A DNA stretch of 64,000 nt from Tetragonia tetragonoides. Its lineage: Eukaryota > Streptophyta > Magnoliopsida > Caryophyllales > Aizoaceae. This document shows, one piece after another, positions 13,734-23,996 of the stretch. The position numbers and the translations under genes were made by a program. The stretch is taken from the NCBI GenBank assembly GCA_038025085.1, contig CM076148.1, forward strand, positions 38,585,691 to 38,649,690. The letters run 5' to 3'. The first letter of the stretch is position 1; the number at the start of each line of letters is the position of its first letter. The notes beneath the pieces are model-generated. The model had not been told where the DNA came from. It saw nothing but the letters and a program-made list of their open reading frames with translations, and made no database searches.

Positions 13734-13970
13734 AAACACCCCATCTCTCATGTGGGTGTTCTCTCTTTTGCCTCGTTACAATCGCCACTGCCCATTTCTT
13801 CCATAAAAGGTAACGCTTTATGCTTACTATTGTTCGTGATTGCTACTGTTTTTTTTTCTCATTTTCTTGATCTATACATACATATATCTTGCTTTTGAAC
13901 AAATCCCACATATTAAAGATCCGATTTTTGAGCTAATTTGGGGTTGAATTCAATTGGGTCGAAGTTAAAA
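11864..13970. promoter_or_regulatory. Shared upstream region of two divergent membrane-protein genes
   Basis: About 2.1 kb separates the two start codons, which point away from each other. It contains a tRNA-derived SINE-like stretch (about 12320-12392), a G run (about 12741-12750) and a (TC)n tract at about 13698-13730. The last lies in the probable 5' leader of the plus-strand gene. The pyrimidine-rich leader is followed at about 13809 by GGTAACG, a possible 5' UTR intron donor. I saw no coding exon. Confidence 0.4.
12320..12392 (-). mobile_element. tRNA-derived SINE-like fragment
   Basis: Read on the minus strand, TAGCTCAATTGGTAAAG matches the pol III A-box consensus. About 50 bases later GACTTCGATACC resembles a B-box. 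This is the usual head of a tRNA-derived SINE. It lacks a cloverleaf good enough to be a functional tRNA, and no tail was recognised. Confidence 0.35.
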
Positions 13971-15050
13971 ATGGATCCCCCTGAGGCTAAGATTAGCTTA
14001 GAGGCGTTGGCTTTGGAAGGATCTAGAGATACCCAGATGAAAAATTCGATTGATTTGGGTACCCAATTGGATTATCAGGTCCGTACAATGAGTGCTTTGG
14101 ATATTTTGAGAGAGACTGTTAGGATTTTGAGGTTTAATTGTGCTGGATTTATGGCTATTGCAGCATTGCTAATATGTCCTGTATCAGCTGTTCAGTTGTC
14201 AAATATGTTAGTTGATCATTCAGTTGTGAGGAGATTAAGTATCAGGTTGTTGCTGATTGCTAGGAGTAGTGGCTTACCTCTCAACCCAGTTGTTAAGCAG
14301 TCTTGTCAAAGGTTTTCTGAAATGGCTGTTTCTACTGCTATATGTTTCCCTTTGTATATCACATTGTCGCTTTTGTCGAAAGCTGCTGTTGTTTACTCGG
14401 TTGATTGTACTTACTCGAAGAAGCAATTCGATTTGTCCAAGTTCTGTGTGATTGTTAAGAAGTTATGGAGGCGGGTCGTTGTGACATATATTTGGGCTTG
14501 TATGGTGATTGTTGGGGTTCTTACCTTGTTTCTTGTGCTTCTGGTTGCTATATGCAATGTGTTTTTGACATTTGGGTTCATCCCGGATTTGGTTGTTTAT
14601 CCGGGAATTGTTGTGGGGCTTATATTTTCGGTAGTATTTGCAAACGCGATAATTGTTTGCAACATTGCGGTTGTAATCTCCGTTTTGGAGGATGCGTCCG
14701 GTCCTCAGGCATTGTTGAGGTCTAGCATTTTGATCAGGGGTCAGACCCATGTGGGTCTTTTGATGTACCTTGGGTCGACAATAGGGATGGCGTTTGTGCA
14801 GGGGTTGTTTGAGCATAGAGTGAAGACATTGAGCTACGGAGATGGGTCTTCTAGAATATGGGAAGGGCCACTACTGGTGATCATGTATTCCTTTGTGGTG
14901 CTCATTGACTCTATGATGACCGCAGTTTTTTACTTCAGCTGTCGATCTTTTAGCATGGAAGCTGCAAGTGAGGAATCTCAGCCAATTTTGGAAATGGCTA
15001 CTACAACCCCAAGGGCGACCCCGGAGCAATGTGAGAATGGAGTTGGTTGA
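13971..15050 (+). CDS. Six-span membrane protein, PAB1-B-binding-protein-like family
   Basis: Intronless 359-aa protein starting at the ATG of MDPPEAKISLEALALEG. Hydrophobic segments lie at about 55-78, 118-142, 168-200, 208-238, 260-282 and 300-323, with a hydrophilic tail. I recognise the family often labelled 'polyadenylate-binding protein 1-B-binding protein' in plant annotations (Arabidopsis At1g31130/At4g19950/At5g44860, from memory). The function is unknown. The segment VISVLEDASGPQALLRSSIL (234-253) is the best family signature and also the part best kept in the duplicated fragment at 25345-25991. This full copy seems to be the source of truncated copies at 21745-21790 and 25345-25991. 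Its 3' flank (15.1-18.35 kb) is also repeated downstream. There is no known connection to poly(A)-binding protein beyond the database name. Confidence 0.87.
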   Translation: MDPPEAKISLEALALEGSRDTQMKNSIDLGTQLDYQVRTMSALDILRETVRILRFNCAGFMAIAALLICPVSAVQLSNMLVDHSVVRRLSIRLLLIARSSGLPLNPVVKQSCQRFSEMAVSTAICFPLYITLSLLSKAAVVYSVDCTYSKKQFDLSKFCVIVKKLWRRVVVTYIWACMVIVGVLTLFLVLLVAICNVFLTFGFIPDLVVYPGIVVGLIFSVVFANAIIVCNIAVVISVLEDASGPQALLRSSILIRGQTHVGLLMYLGSTIGMAFVQGLFEHRVKTLSYGDGSSRIWEGPLLVIMYSFVVLIDSMMTAVFYFSCRSFSMEAASEESQPILEMATTTPRATPEQCENGVG

Positions 15051-18000
15051 ATGGTCATTTTTGAGAGCTCTTGTCAGCCATAACCAGTGAATGAGAATCG
15101 CCAATGTGAAGATGGTTCTAATACATGCAGAAGAAATTATGCTGCTTGGAAAGAAATGTCAGGGACTTGTTTGGAGTATAAGGCCAGAGCCAGTTCAGAT
15201 GCATGCAAGAAGTTTTCAGCTTCAGGTTTTCTGGTTATTCTGAGACCTATGAACATAGAATCAGGTTGCTTTATAAAAGACTGCTGCTGTAGATTGGTGA
15301 CTTAATTTTGTTTATAGGAGTAAATTATGCAGCAAAGAGAAAAGATATATATTGTTCCCTTGATCCATTTGGTATACAATGTATGTTCTATGACATCCAC
15401 AAAATTATGGAATGAAGTTCAGGTTGTTCCCAAAATTTTCCATATTATAGCTATGCAAAATTATCTATGTATGGCTTTCTAGTAGAAACAGGAACAAGGT
15501 CTTCCAGCGAGAAACGATCAGCGATCTATTTACCACAAGTGCAGAACCAAATTTCTCACTCATCTGAGTTCTGTAACATGTGAATCTTTTACACCGGTCT
15601 CCAAGTTCTGATAATGTCGTACTCACATTATTATCTGGGATTTTGCCATCTTTATTATGTATTGTACCTGATACCCAATGTTCTTCTGCTCTCAGAACAT
15701 GAGTTGTATTTATGTTGGCTATCTGGTTCTCTCTTTAGCTAATTTGTGTCATTACATGGCATGCTTATTACAATCCGAAAGCTTGTTGCAAGGTGAGCCA
15801 GCCTGCATTTAATCTTTAAGAAATTCTTGAGTGTTTATGAACAAGCACCTCTTTTTTACTTTTCTATATATTTATCAAAGCCTGACTTTTGTAGTACATG
15901 ATGATGATATTTCCTTTCTAAATGTAATAGGTGCCATTTTGCATCCTGAACTGCAAATTACTAACAAGTGCAGCCAACAGCCCAGCTAATTACCTGAGAA
16001 GTGTAAGCAATATCTCTGTCCTTGAGTTGTCTCTCTCTTTATTTTTTATAACACAATTGCTATATAGATTCTCTTATGATCACATTGATGGTAATCTTAG
16101 TATAGTAGAAAGTACGTTCTGAATTGGTTATGACCTCTCACTCATTGTGTTGACATATTGCAAGACCTTAAAGTACCATTTTCTGTGAATTCGACAACTG
16201 CTTGCATGGTGATAAGCGCACAGCACTTGCTTGCTAAGATGTTTGCACTTCATACTCCACTGTCTACCTTTCTTTTCCTGGATATTTAGAAATACTTATC
16301 AGTTTTCCATAGATGGTGATATAGTAAAAGTAAAAGAAGATTTGGAGATGGCATAATGAAGGAGGAGCTCTAATGAAAGTGAGTCTTCATAGGGCAATTG
16401 TCAAAGTTTAGTCAATTGAATAAATGGATTGAGTCCATTTGGATCTTCGAATTTCTTCATTTTCAATTTCCAGAGGCTACTAGCTGTAGGACTAGGGTGG
16501 GGATGATCTGCCTCTGACAATATCTTGGAGGAAGGACATGGGCTCCTGTGAGTAGGAAACAGAAGATGCTTCTCTATCTCTTTTTATTCTATCTAGATTG
16601 AAAAGTTGTTAGAGACGGAGGGAAATATAATCCAACCCGCTTGGCACAAGGGCAAAGAAGAGATTCTTATGTATCTAAACCTTAAGATTAGTATTTGGAC
16701 ACGTTAAGGGAGTCAGCAGAGCTACTCCCCTCCTAGCCTGCTGCCTGCCTCTCTCATAAGATCAAGCCGTTTATATACCTGATGAGGTTTTGGTCGACAG
16801 TCATTCCAGATTACTTGTCGAATTTATTTTATAGCTCTCATCCGCTAGTGTAGTCTATAGCAGCGACAATTTTGCTAGCCCACATGGTTACTGAGTTTGA
16901 TTAGTTTGAATAGTGGTTGTCATTTCATCATTTATATAATTACTTTAGTTTGTGTCCTTCATCAATGCATGTAGTAACTAGTAGTAATGCTTTGTGAAGG
17001 CAGTAAATTTCTATCTTTACGATGGTGTCTCAAGAAACAAGCAATTACCGGTTTTTGATTGCAAAGCTTGCAACTGGAAAAAGTTTTCTTGTCATGATAT
17101 GCTAGTTGTATTTCAAGATAACATCGGTATCCAAGCTTTGCTTGATTACTCCCATAGGCCCTAAGGAGACTCAAACCTGACACCTCTGGAATAGATCTCA
17201 GAGGTCTTACCAGCTGAGTTACCCCCTCAGGGTTTATTCAGCTATTTGTTCATCCTTTTTTTCGTTTTGGTGGTGAATTTGAACTTGGTAATGTGCGTAA
17301 CTGCCTACCTTTCTGAACTATCAACCTCACAGTTGCTGGAGCAATAACTTACGGTGTTTTGGTATATCTCTGGCATCCTTCTATCAGGAATTTTTAAGGA
17401 GCTGAAGATCATTTGAAGACAGATCGCCTGTGTCAAGATGGATAGTTACATCAGGTCCTGAAAAGTGAAAACTATAGAAGCTGCGGATTCCAGGTAAGTC
17501 AGATTATTCAGCAATTGTCCAAGGCCAGATTCAGGGTAGAATCTTGCTCTATTACTACACTAATTATTCAGGAATGTTTGATGCATGGTGTGTCGTTGAC
17601 ATTCCCCCACCCCCCCACCCCCCCCCACATAAAAAAGAAACTCTGTTTCAGGCCCGGATTAGATTTGGGTTCGGTGTTGATTGATGAACTCAGGCTCTGA
17701 TTACCCAGGTCAAACCAGGCCACCTCTTTCCCCATTCTGCAGCAGGTCAGTAGCTGCTGACCCTAGCGCCTTTTAGGAGTATTATGCATAATAGGCCTTG
17801 ACAATTATTAAGCCCTGCTTCTTGAAATGTACTTTTGCTATGGGTCTTTTGAAAACAGCCTTTCTGCTAGTCTTGGCTAGTCAAGGGTAGTAAAGTACAA
17901 CTAGTACAGATCGTATCGTATGTTCTTGTTATGCAATTTGCGGTGCTTTCTCCATGAAAATTGTGTTGTAGGATATGCAGGATATGGAGAGTTTAGTGTG

Positions 18001-18354
18001 GTAAGCCCATTAATTACTAGCTAGAACTGCATGATGGTTCTTTTTCTTCTGAAGTGCCACAGTTGCCATTTTGCTTTCATGGTAGTCCCTTGATCATAAT
18101 CAAGGATGCAAGTGTACTGTGCAATTTACTTCAAAGTGCAAACAATTATATAACCCGAGTCTAAATTGTTTAGACAAAATAACAATCTTTGTGATTGATC
18201 AATAAAGTTCGTTCGTACTGCTAATTTTGAGTATAACTAGTACTAATCATATTTGAAGAACAGGCTTATTTCTAGTGCAAAAAAAAAAGAAAAGAGAGAA
18301 GCAAAAAAAGAAAGACTAGCCTTATAGTAGCCCATCCCATGGACAATATACTTG
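15051..18354. other. 3' flank of the membrane-protein gene, parent of the duplicated segments
   Basis: No gene was found. Blocks from this interval recur downstream with substitutions and indels. The block around 15930-16110 (GTGCCATTTTGCATCCTGAA) recurs near 26350-26500. The block around 16950-17040 recurs near 21790-21870. The blocks around 17400-17900 recur near 22150-22640 and 26590-26950. Part of it may be 3' UTR, because the first ~250 bases after the stop are also conserved in the 25.99-26.06 kb copy. Confidence 0.6.
17155..17230 (-). mobile_element. tRNA-derived SINE head
   Basis: On the minus strand this reads GGGGGTAACTCAGCTGGTAA (A-box-like), then an insert, then CAGGTTTGAGTCTCC (B-box-like). 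This is the normal architecture of a pol III-transcribed tRNA-derived SINE. It lies in the 3' flank of the membrane-protein gene. It is not scored as a tRNA gene because acceptor-stem pairing and a clear anticodon arm are not evident. Confidence 0.45.
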
Positions 18355-19481
18355 TTATTTTTGAAGTAGCAGAAGACTTTCCTCATAGGAGAAATGTTCA
18401 GCAAGGGTGTGCTGCACCTTCAACACCTTGATTTTCTGGCTCGGAGGATTACACACCAAAAGACAGTGACCCAAATTATTTGAAGACTGGGCATGTAAAA
18501 CTATCTCACCCTCCATATCCTTCTCCAAGAGAGTATAGTACCGGAGATCATATTGATCCATGTTGATGCTCATGAGAGCCGTCCAAGAGTCATAAACTCC
18601 ATACTCTCTCATCACCCATACATTCCACCTGAAGCCTTGTTCCAGTTGTTCATTATAGGATATTGCGAGCTTGTCCTTATAAACAAATATCAACCAGTTT
18701 GCCATGTAAAAGTAACTCGCCGGGTTATTCATGATTTCAGGCTCCATAATATACTCAAACTCCTCCTTATCGAAATCGAAGTACATGATACTACGCTTTA
18801 GGTTGGCATCCATCATATTTACTACTATCCAATAACATGCCCCTTTGTAGTAAAGGCCTAGTGTTATTGGCGAGAAAATCTTTGCTAGAGGTTTGGCTTC
18901 AATGGTAACCCAAGTATTTTTCGTGAGCGAATACACATTCACCAGTGAGTCTACCTTGTTTTGGTGGATCACAATGATTTTGTAGTCTTTGCTATGGGGA
19001 GCATATCCGAAATCACATATACAGTTGTACCTCCAAGCGGAGGTATTGACATTATTATTGAATAAGCTCACCCGCTTGCATTGCCTAATAGCAGGGCTAA
19101 AAATATAAATATCATAAGGGTCCGTCGTTGGAGTAGACACGACTAAGCACACTAAGCCATGACATGATCCGACTATTCTTGTACAACAATTCGAATCTAA
19201 GTTGGGGATTCGTGAGGGTACCCTCGCAACAACCTCGAACGATTTATCGTATAAATATGTGGTTAATAGATCACCATTAGTATGGGATTTAGTAACCGAA
19301 CGAGGACGGGATTTGTAGTTGATAGAATTGTTCATGCTATGGTGACGATGAAGAGTGCAAAAATCATCATCAGTGATAATGGAATACCATGATTTGCAAA
19401 CAAGCAGAGAAATCGTACAAGGGATTTGGAGGGTAGGTAAGAGAGAATGTTGACATGGATGTCATAGGCTATGTCCACCAT
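18355..19481 (-). pseudogene. F-box/FBA gene copy A, one frameshift in the F-box
   Basis: The reading begins MVDIAYDIHVNILSYLPSKS (F-box) and then leaves frame at about 19405-19410. There the sequence reads GCAGAGAAATCG where copies B and C read GCAGAAATCG, a 2-base insertion. The rest of the protein (18355-19335, 326 aa from an internal ATG) is open to the natural stop. It shows the F-box-associated domain with FGYAPHSKDYKIIVI, the YYKGACYWIV segment and VWVMREYGVYDSW. An intact protein would be an SCF ubiquitin-ligase substrate receptor. With the F-box split it could not bind SKP1, unless the downstream ATG makes an FBA-only protein. Only one lesion is visible, so inactivation looks recent, or the insertion is an assembly error. 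Confidence 0.8.
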
Positions 19482-19787
19482 GTTTTTTCTCGGTTGAGAG
19501 AAGCGGAGAAGCACCCTTAACAAATCTCACGTTTAAGTAAAGTAAATTTTGAAGTAGGGGTTAGTCCAGGCCCTTTTGGAGGAATATATGTGTGGTAGAA
19601 GATCTCTTGTGAAATATCATATTAAAAAGTTTTTAAAACCTCCCCTAAAAAAACAAAAAAAAACTTAAAAAAAACATTAATTTAAGGTGCTTTGCAACAG
19701 CAACCTGTTTTAATTCCATACTATTTACCAAATATTAAGGATGAAATATTTCTTTCTTTAACTACAGGTATAGTCCCCTCTCTCTCT

Positions 19788-19790
<3 letters not shown>

Positions 19791-19824
<34 letters not shown>
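19791..19824 (+). repeat. Poly(T) tract
   Basis: A run of about 34 T follows a short CT tract. It may be the complement of a retroelement poly(A) tail on the minus strand, but no element body was recognised beside it. Confidence 0.7.
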
Positions 19825-19826
<2 letters not shown>

Positions 19827-19965
19827 AGTAGAAATAAAATGTTCGGTATGACTGTTCATGGCGCTATAACAAGGATTATTATAGCGTTCTTTTCAGGCGG
19901 ATTCCAGATGATTTTATATACGTAACTGGAGATGGGATATTACAGATGATGCAAAGTCCATGAGT

Positions 19966-20079
19966 GGGTCTTTCGGAAACAACCTCTCTATTAGGCGACT
20001 AGTCTGGGGTAAGGCTGCGTACATCTAGACCTCCCCAGACCCCGCCCTCGGCGGGATACCTACTGGGTGGTTGTTGTTG
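19966..20079 (+). mobile_element. SINE 3' part (Au-SINE-like) with target-site duplication
   Basis: The body contains GGTCTTTCGGAAAC, GGGGTAAGGCTGCGTACATC, CCCCAGACCCCGCC and GGGATACCTACTGGG and ends in TTGTTGTTG, the typical 3' end of Au-like plant SINEs. The flanks are near-identical 16-mers: TGCAAAGTCCATGAGT (19950-19965) and TGCAAATTCCATGAGT (20080-20095). These mark a true insertion. The tRNA-like head is absent, so the copy is 5'-truncated. It begins at the same base as the second copy at 56872. Confidence 0.82.
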
Positions 20080-20353
20080 TGCAAATTCCATGAGTAGGGA
20101 AAGTTGGAAGCCAATGATTATTTTGTTCATATTAAGTTAGAAAGATTACTTAGAATCGAGTCTAAGTTGAGTATTTTGTGACTGAAGGCGAGTTTTTTTT
20201 TAATTTTTTTTTTTTATTCTGTTCTTTTGGGATTCTGGATCAAGGCAAGGAATGAGGCGTTCCCGTACACACCATAAAATGTTGTTTCTGAGCTGTTATG
20301 TCTAAAAGACTAAAAGTGGCTGAAGGCAGGCCCATGGTAAAATTTGTGGAATC

Positions 20354-20812
20354 ATGGTAAAATTTGTTATGTCTAAATGGAATGTGGACGCCTCTAGCAA
20401 ATGGAATGTGGACGCCTCTAGCAAGGAGGGAGCAGGGGCTGTTGGAGGGGTTCTGCTAGACTTTAACCGTGAGTTCCACTGTCTATTTTCACTAAGAGTT
20501 ACTTTCATTGAAATAAACGAAGCTGAAGTTTACGCCATCTATAGAGCCTTACAATTGTCCTCTATGGAAATGTGGGTGTTGCAAGTGGACTTAATAATCG
20601 AATCAGATTCAATGAACAAGTTCGATGGTGTAATGACAAGGGAAGTGGTCCTTTAAGTGTAAGATTTCTTCATTCTCAATCACATTAGAGCAATAAGAGT
20701 CCGATGGCCGAGACTGTCTATTGTGTACAAGTCAAGAAGAGCGAATGGCGTGGCTAATAATTTGGCAAAAAAAGGCATTGACAGACCATCTGAGTTCTGT
20801 GCTTGGCTTTAG
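20354..20812 (+). mobile_element. RNase H domain remnant of a LINE (non-LTR) retrotransposon
   Basis: The frame 20354-20656 reads KWNVDAS..GAGAVGGVLLDF..., then INEAEVYAIYRALQL and IIESDSMN. This is the order of the RNase H-like (RVT_3) domain found at the C-terminus of plant L1-type LINEs and in domesticated RNase H-like genes. After a break, another frame gives VYKSRRANGVANNLAKKG, the usual C-terminal motif of this domain, before 20812. No reverse transcriptase is attached upstream. A 24-bp exact tandem duplication (20375-20398 and 20399-20422) repeats the catalytic KWNVDAS segment. This is a dead fragment. Confidence 0.75.
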
Positions 20813-21744
20813 TTAGGGTCTTTGTAATGTGGAGTTTATTTGATATTTTGAAGTATTTGTAAAGTTTCTGTAGAAGGCCAAAATCCAATGGTGGTCGAGT
20901 GACACTAAAAGAATGTTGGAAGAATTGATGAGGAGTCTTAACAGAAGTGAGTTGACCTTTACAGGGAAATTATTAGAATTTGGTTAATTGAGTTAATTGA
21001 TTGTTCACATTAGGATCTTGTTTGCAGGTGCTTAGCCTATAACACTGATAAGTTTTGTTACCCAGTTTGAATATGTTGAATACCTGGATTTTATCTATAA
21101 ACTAATACTGGTACCCATTTGATTCTTTTTCTTCCTTTGTTAATATTTTATTTGATGCCATTCATCCTAATAGCTTGTGAAGGCAGTAAGTTTCTATGTT
21201 TATGACTATGAACGATCAAAGTATCAAGAAACAATGAAGCATGAAGAGTTACAGCTCTGACTAGGCTTTGGAACTGGAAAACATGTTTCTGAACTTGGTA
21301 TTGTATCTAGATTCTCAACCTCGGCCACAGTTGCTGTAGCAATAACAACTTAATTTTTGATACACTCTTGGCATTCTTCTATCAGGAAAATACAAGCAGG
21401 TCCTTCTTAGGTATTAATCATCACTTTCAGCTGTATCGACTGATGGCAGATTGGCTCTAGGTACTGCAAACTCGAGAAATTGTGGACCCGAGGGAAGTCA
21501 GAGAATACTTCTTAAGCAGCAATTTGTTTGAGGCTAGATTCATGGTAAAACACTATACTGAATTATGCAGGGATGTTTGATACTGCCTCATTGTCTGAAG
21601 TGGTACATTGAGGAAGAGTTAGAGGAGACAGTCATTAAGCTTATCAATTTATCTATTTCTGCAACGAGTGGTTCTGGCCTGCAGGAAATAGACTTACTGG
21701 TAAGTAATTTTTGATTTGATCAGGATCTTGCATGTTTTATCGTT

Positions 21745-21790
21745 CAAGTTCTGTGTGATTGTTAAGAAGTTATGGAGGCGGGTCGTTGTG
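21745..21790 (+). pseudogene. 46-bp relic of the membrane-protein gene
   Basis: This stretch matches 14438-14483 of the intact gene over about 46 bases by eye (AAGTTCTGTGTGATTGTTAA... GGTCGTTGTG). It is followed at once by sequence matching the 3' flank near 16955. The 5' border coincides with that of the longer relic in copy C. Confidence 0.8.
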
Positions 21791-22852
21791 CTCTTCATCA
21801 ATCCATGTAGTAGTTTTTGCTTTGTGAAGTCAGTAAATTTCCATCTTTGTGAGACTATCTCAAGAAACATCAAACAATTACAGCTTCTTATCTAAGAAAA
21901 AAAAATCAGCAATTACAGCTTTTTGACTCAAAAGCTTTCAACTGGAAAGAGTCTGATATGCTATTTGTCATCCTTTTTCTCCTCTTGACGGTGAATTTAA
22001 ACTTGGTGTTGTGACTAACTGGCTACCTTCTTACAGTCTGAATTTGAACATGGAATCTGAACCTGGTACTGTGCCTATCAACCTTAGTCCCAGTTGCTGT
22101 AGGCCTGTAGCAATAACTTCTTACAGTGTTTTGGTATATCTCTGGCAGCCTTCTATCAAGAATTTGCAAGGAGCTGAAAATCGTTTGAAGGCAGATCGGC
22201 TATGTCTGATGGATAGTAACATCAGGTCCTGAAAACTATTGAAGCTGTGGATTACAGGGGAGTCAGGTTATTCAGCAATTATTTTTCAGGGTAAAATCTC
22301 GGTCCATAACTACATATTTTTCAGAAATGTTTGATGCATGTGTCATTGACATTCCGCGCCCCCCCACCCCATTCTGTTTCAGGACTGAATTACATTGGGT
22401 TCAGTGTTGGTTGATAACTCAGGCTCAGATGATCCAGGTCAGACCAGGCCACCTCTTTCCCTATTCTGCAGCAGGTCAGTAGCTTCTGACACTAGCGCTG
22501 TTTAGGAGTATCAAGTATAATAGGCTTGACAATTATTAAGCCCTGCTTCTTGAAATGTACTTTTGCTCTTGATCTTTTGAAGACAGCCTTCCTGCTAGTC
22601 TTGACTTGTCAAGGGTCGTAAAGTATTATGACTGCGGATCATATAACATCTTGTTATGTAGTAGTAGTTGTTCTTATGGTTGAAGACATTTACGCGACTT
22701 GCTGTTCTTTTGTTCGAAAAAATTGTGTGGTAACGCGGCTAGCTTAATGCAGGAGAATCAAATCTGAGATAACAATATTTGTGATTGATTAATAAAGCTC
22801 GTACATACTGCTAAATTTGAGTATAACTAAAGAATCAAATCAAAGATACTGG

Positions 22853-23996
22853 TCATTTCTTAAGCAGCAGAAGACTTTCCTCAGAGGAGAAATGTCTAGC
22901 CAGGGTGTGTTGCATCTTCAACACCTTGATTTCCTGGCTCAGAGGATTACACACCAAAAGACCAAAGTGATTCCGAACAGACTTGGCTTGTAAAACTATC
23001 TCACCCTCCATATCCTTCTCCAAGAGAGTATAGTACCAGAGATCAAATTCCAATCGAAGATGACATTGATCGATATCGACCCGTATTAGAGGCATCCAAG
23101 AATCATAATCTCCATACTCTTTCATCACCCATACGTCCCACATGAAGCCTGGGTCAATATTAGAAAAGGATATTGCGAGCGAGTCCTTATAAACAAATAT
23201 CGACCAGTTTCCCATGTAAAAGGAACTCGCCGTGTTATTCATGATTTCAGGCTCCATAATATACTCAAACTCCTCATCGAAATCGAAGTACAAGATACGC
23301 TTTAGGTTGCCACCACCGGTTGCTAACCAATGACATGCCCCTTTGTAGTAAAGGCCTAGTGTTGGCGAGAAAATCTTTGCTAGAGGTTTGGCTTCAATGG
23401 TAACCCAAGTATTTTTCGTGAGCGAATACACCTTCACCCTTGAGTCCTTCATGTTTGGGTCTATCGCGATGATTTTGTAGTCTTTGCTATGGGGAGCGTA
23501 TCCGAACTCACATATTCTAACGTCTCCAAAAACAAAGCTTGTATTGTGGCTATGATTGGCATCATCATTATTATTATTGAATGAGATAACCTGCTTGCAT
23601 TGCCTAATAGCAGGGTTAAGAATATAAATACAATCGTAATAACGGTTAGTCATGGGAGAAGACACGCATAGGCACAATAAGCCGTGACACTGCTGCTATA
23701 TAGGATTTCGAATCTAAGTTGGGGATTCGTAAGGGTACACTCGCAACAACCTCGAACGATTTATCATATAAATATGTGGTTAATAGATCACCATTAGTAT
23801 GGAAGGTAGAAACCCAACAAGGACGGGATTTATCGTAGATAGGATTGTTCGTGCTGTGGTGACGATGAAGAGTACAAAAATCATCGTCAGTGATAATGGA
23901 ATACCATGATTTGCAAACAAGCAGAAATCGTACAAGGGATTTGGAGGGTAAGTACGAGAGAATATTGACTTGGATGTCATAAGGTATGTCCGCCAT
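22853..23996 (-). pseudogene. F-box/FBA gene copy B, one 8-base deletion
   Basis: The start is the ATG at 23996 (MADIPYDIQVNILSYLPSKS...), with an intact F-box through VCKSWYSIITDDDFCTLHRH. The frame is lost near 23685-23695. Copy C there has GTCAGATCATGTCACGG and copy B has GTGTCACGG, an 8-base deletion. The downstream part (22853-23677) stays open to the stop with FGYAPHSKDYKIIAI, YYKGACHWLA and VWVMKEYGDYDSW. The truncated product would keep the F-box and about 100 aa but lose the substrate domain. The lesion differs from that in copy A, so the two copies broke independently. Confidence 0.82.

Noticed and set aside
13188..13898. Open frames before the second membrane-protein gene
   Set aside because: CT-rich leader region. 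The coding start is better explained by the ATG at 13971.
14463..14816. Antisense open frame of 117 codons
   Set aside because: Shadow of the membrane-protein gene on the other strand.
15087..15305. 72-codon open frame after the membrane-protein stop
   Set aside because: No homology; lies in the probable 3' UTR, and its equivalent in copy C is not conserved as a frame.
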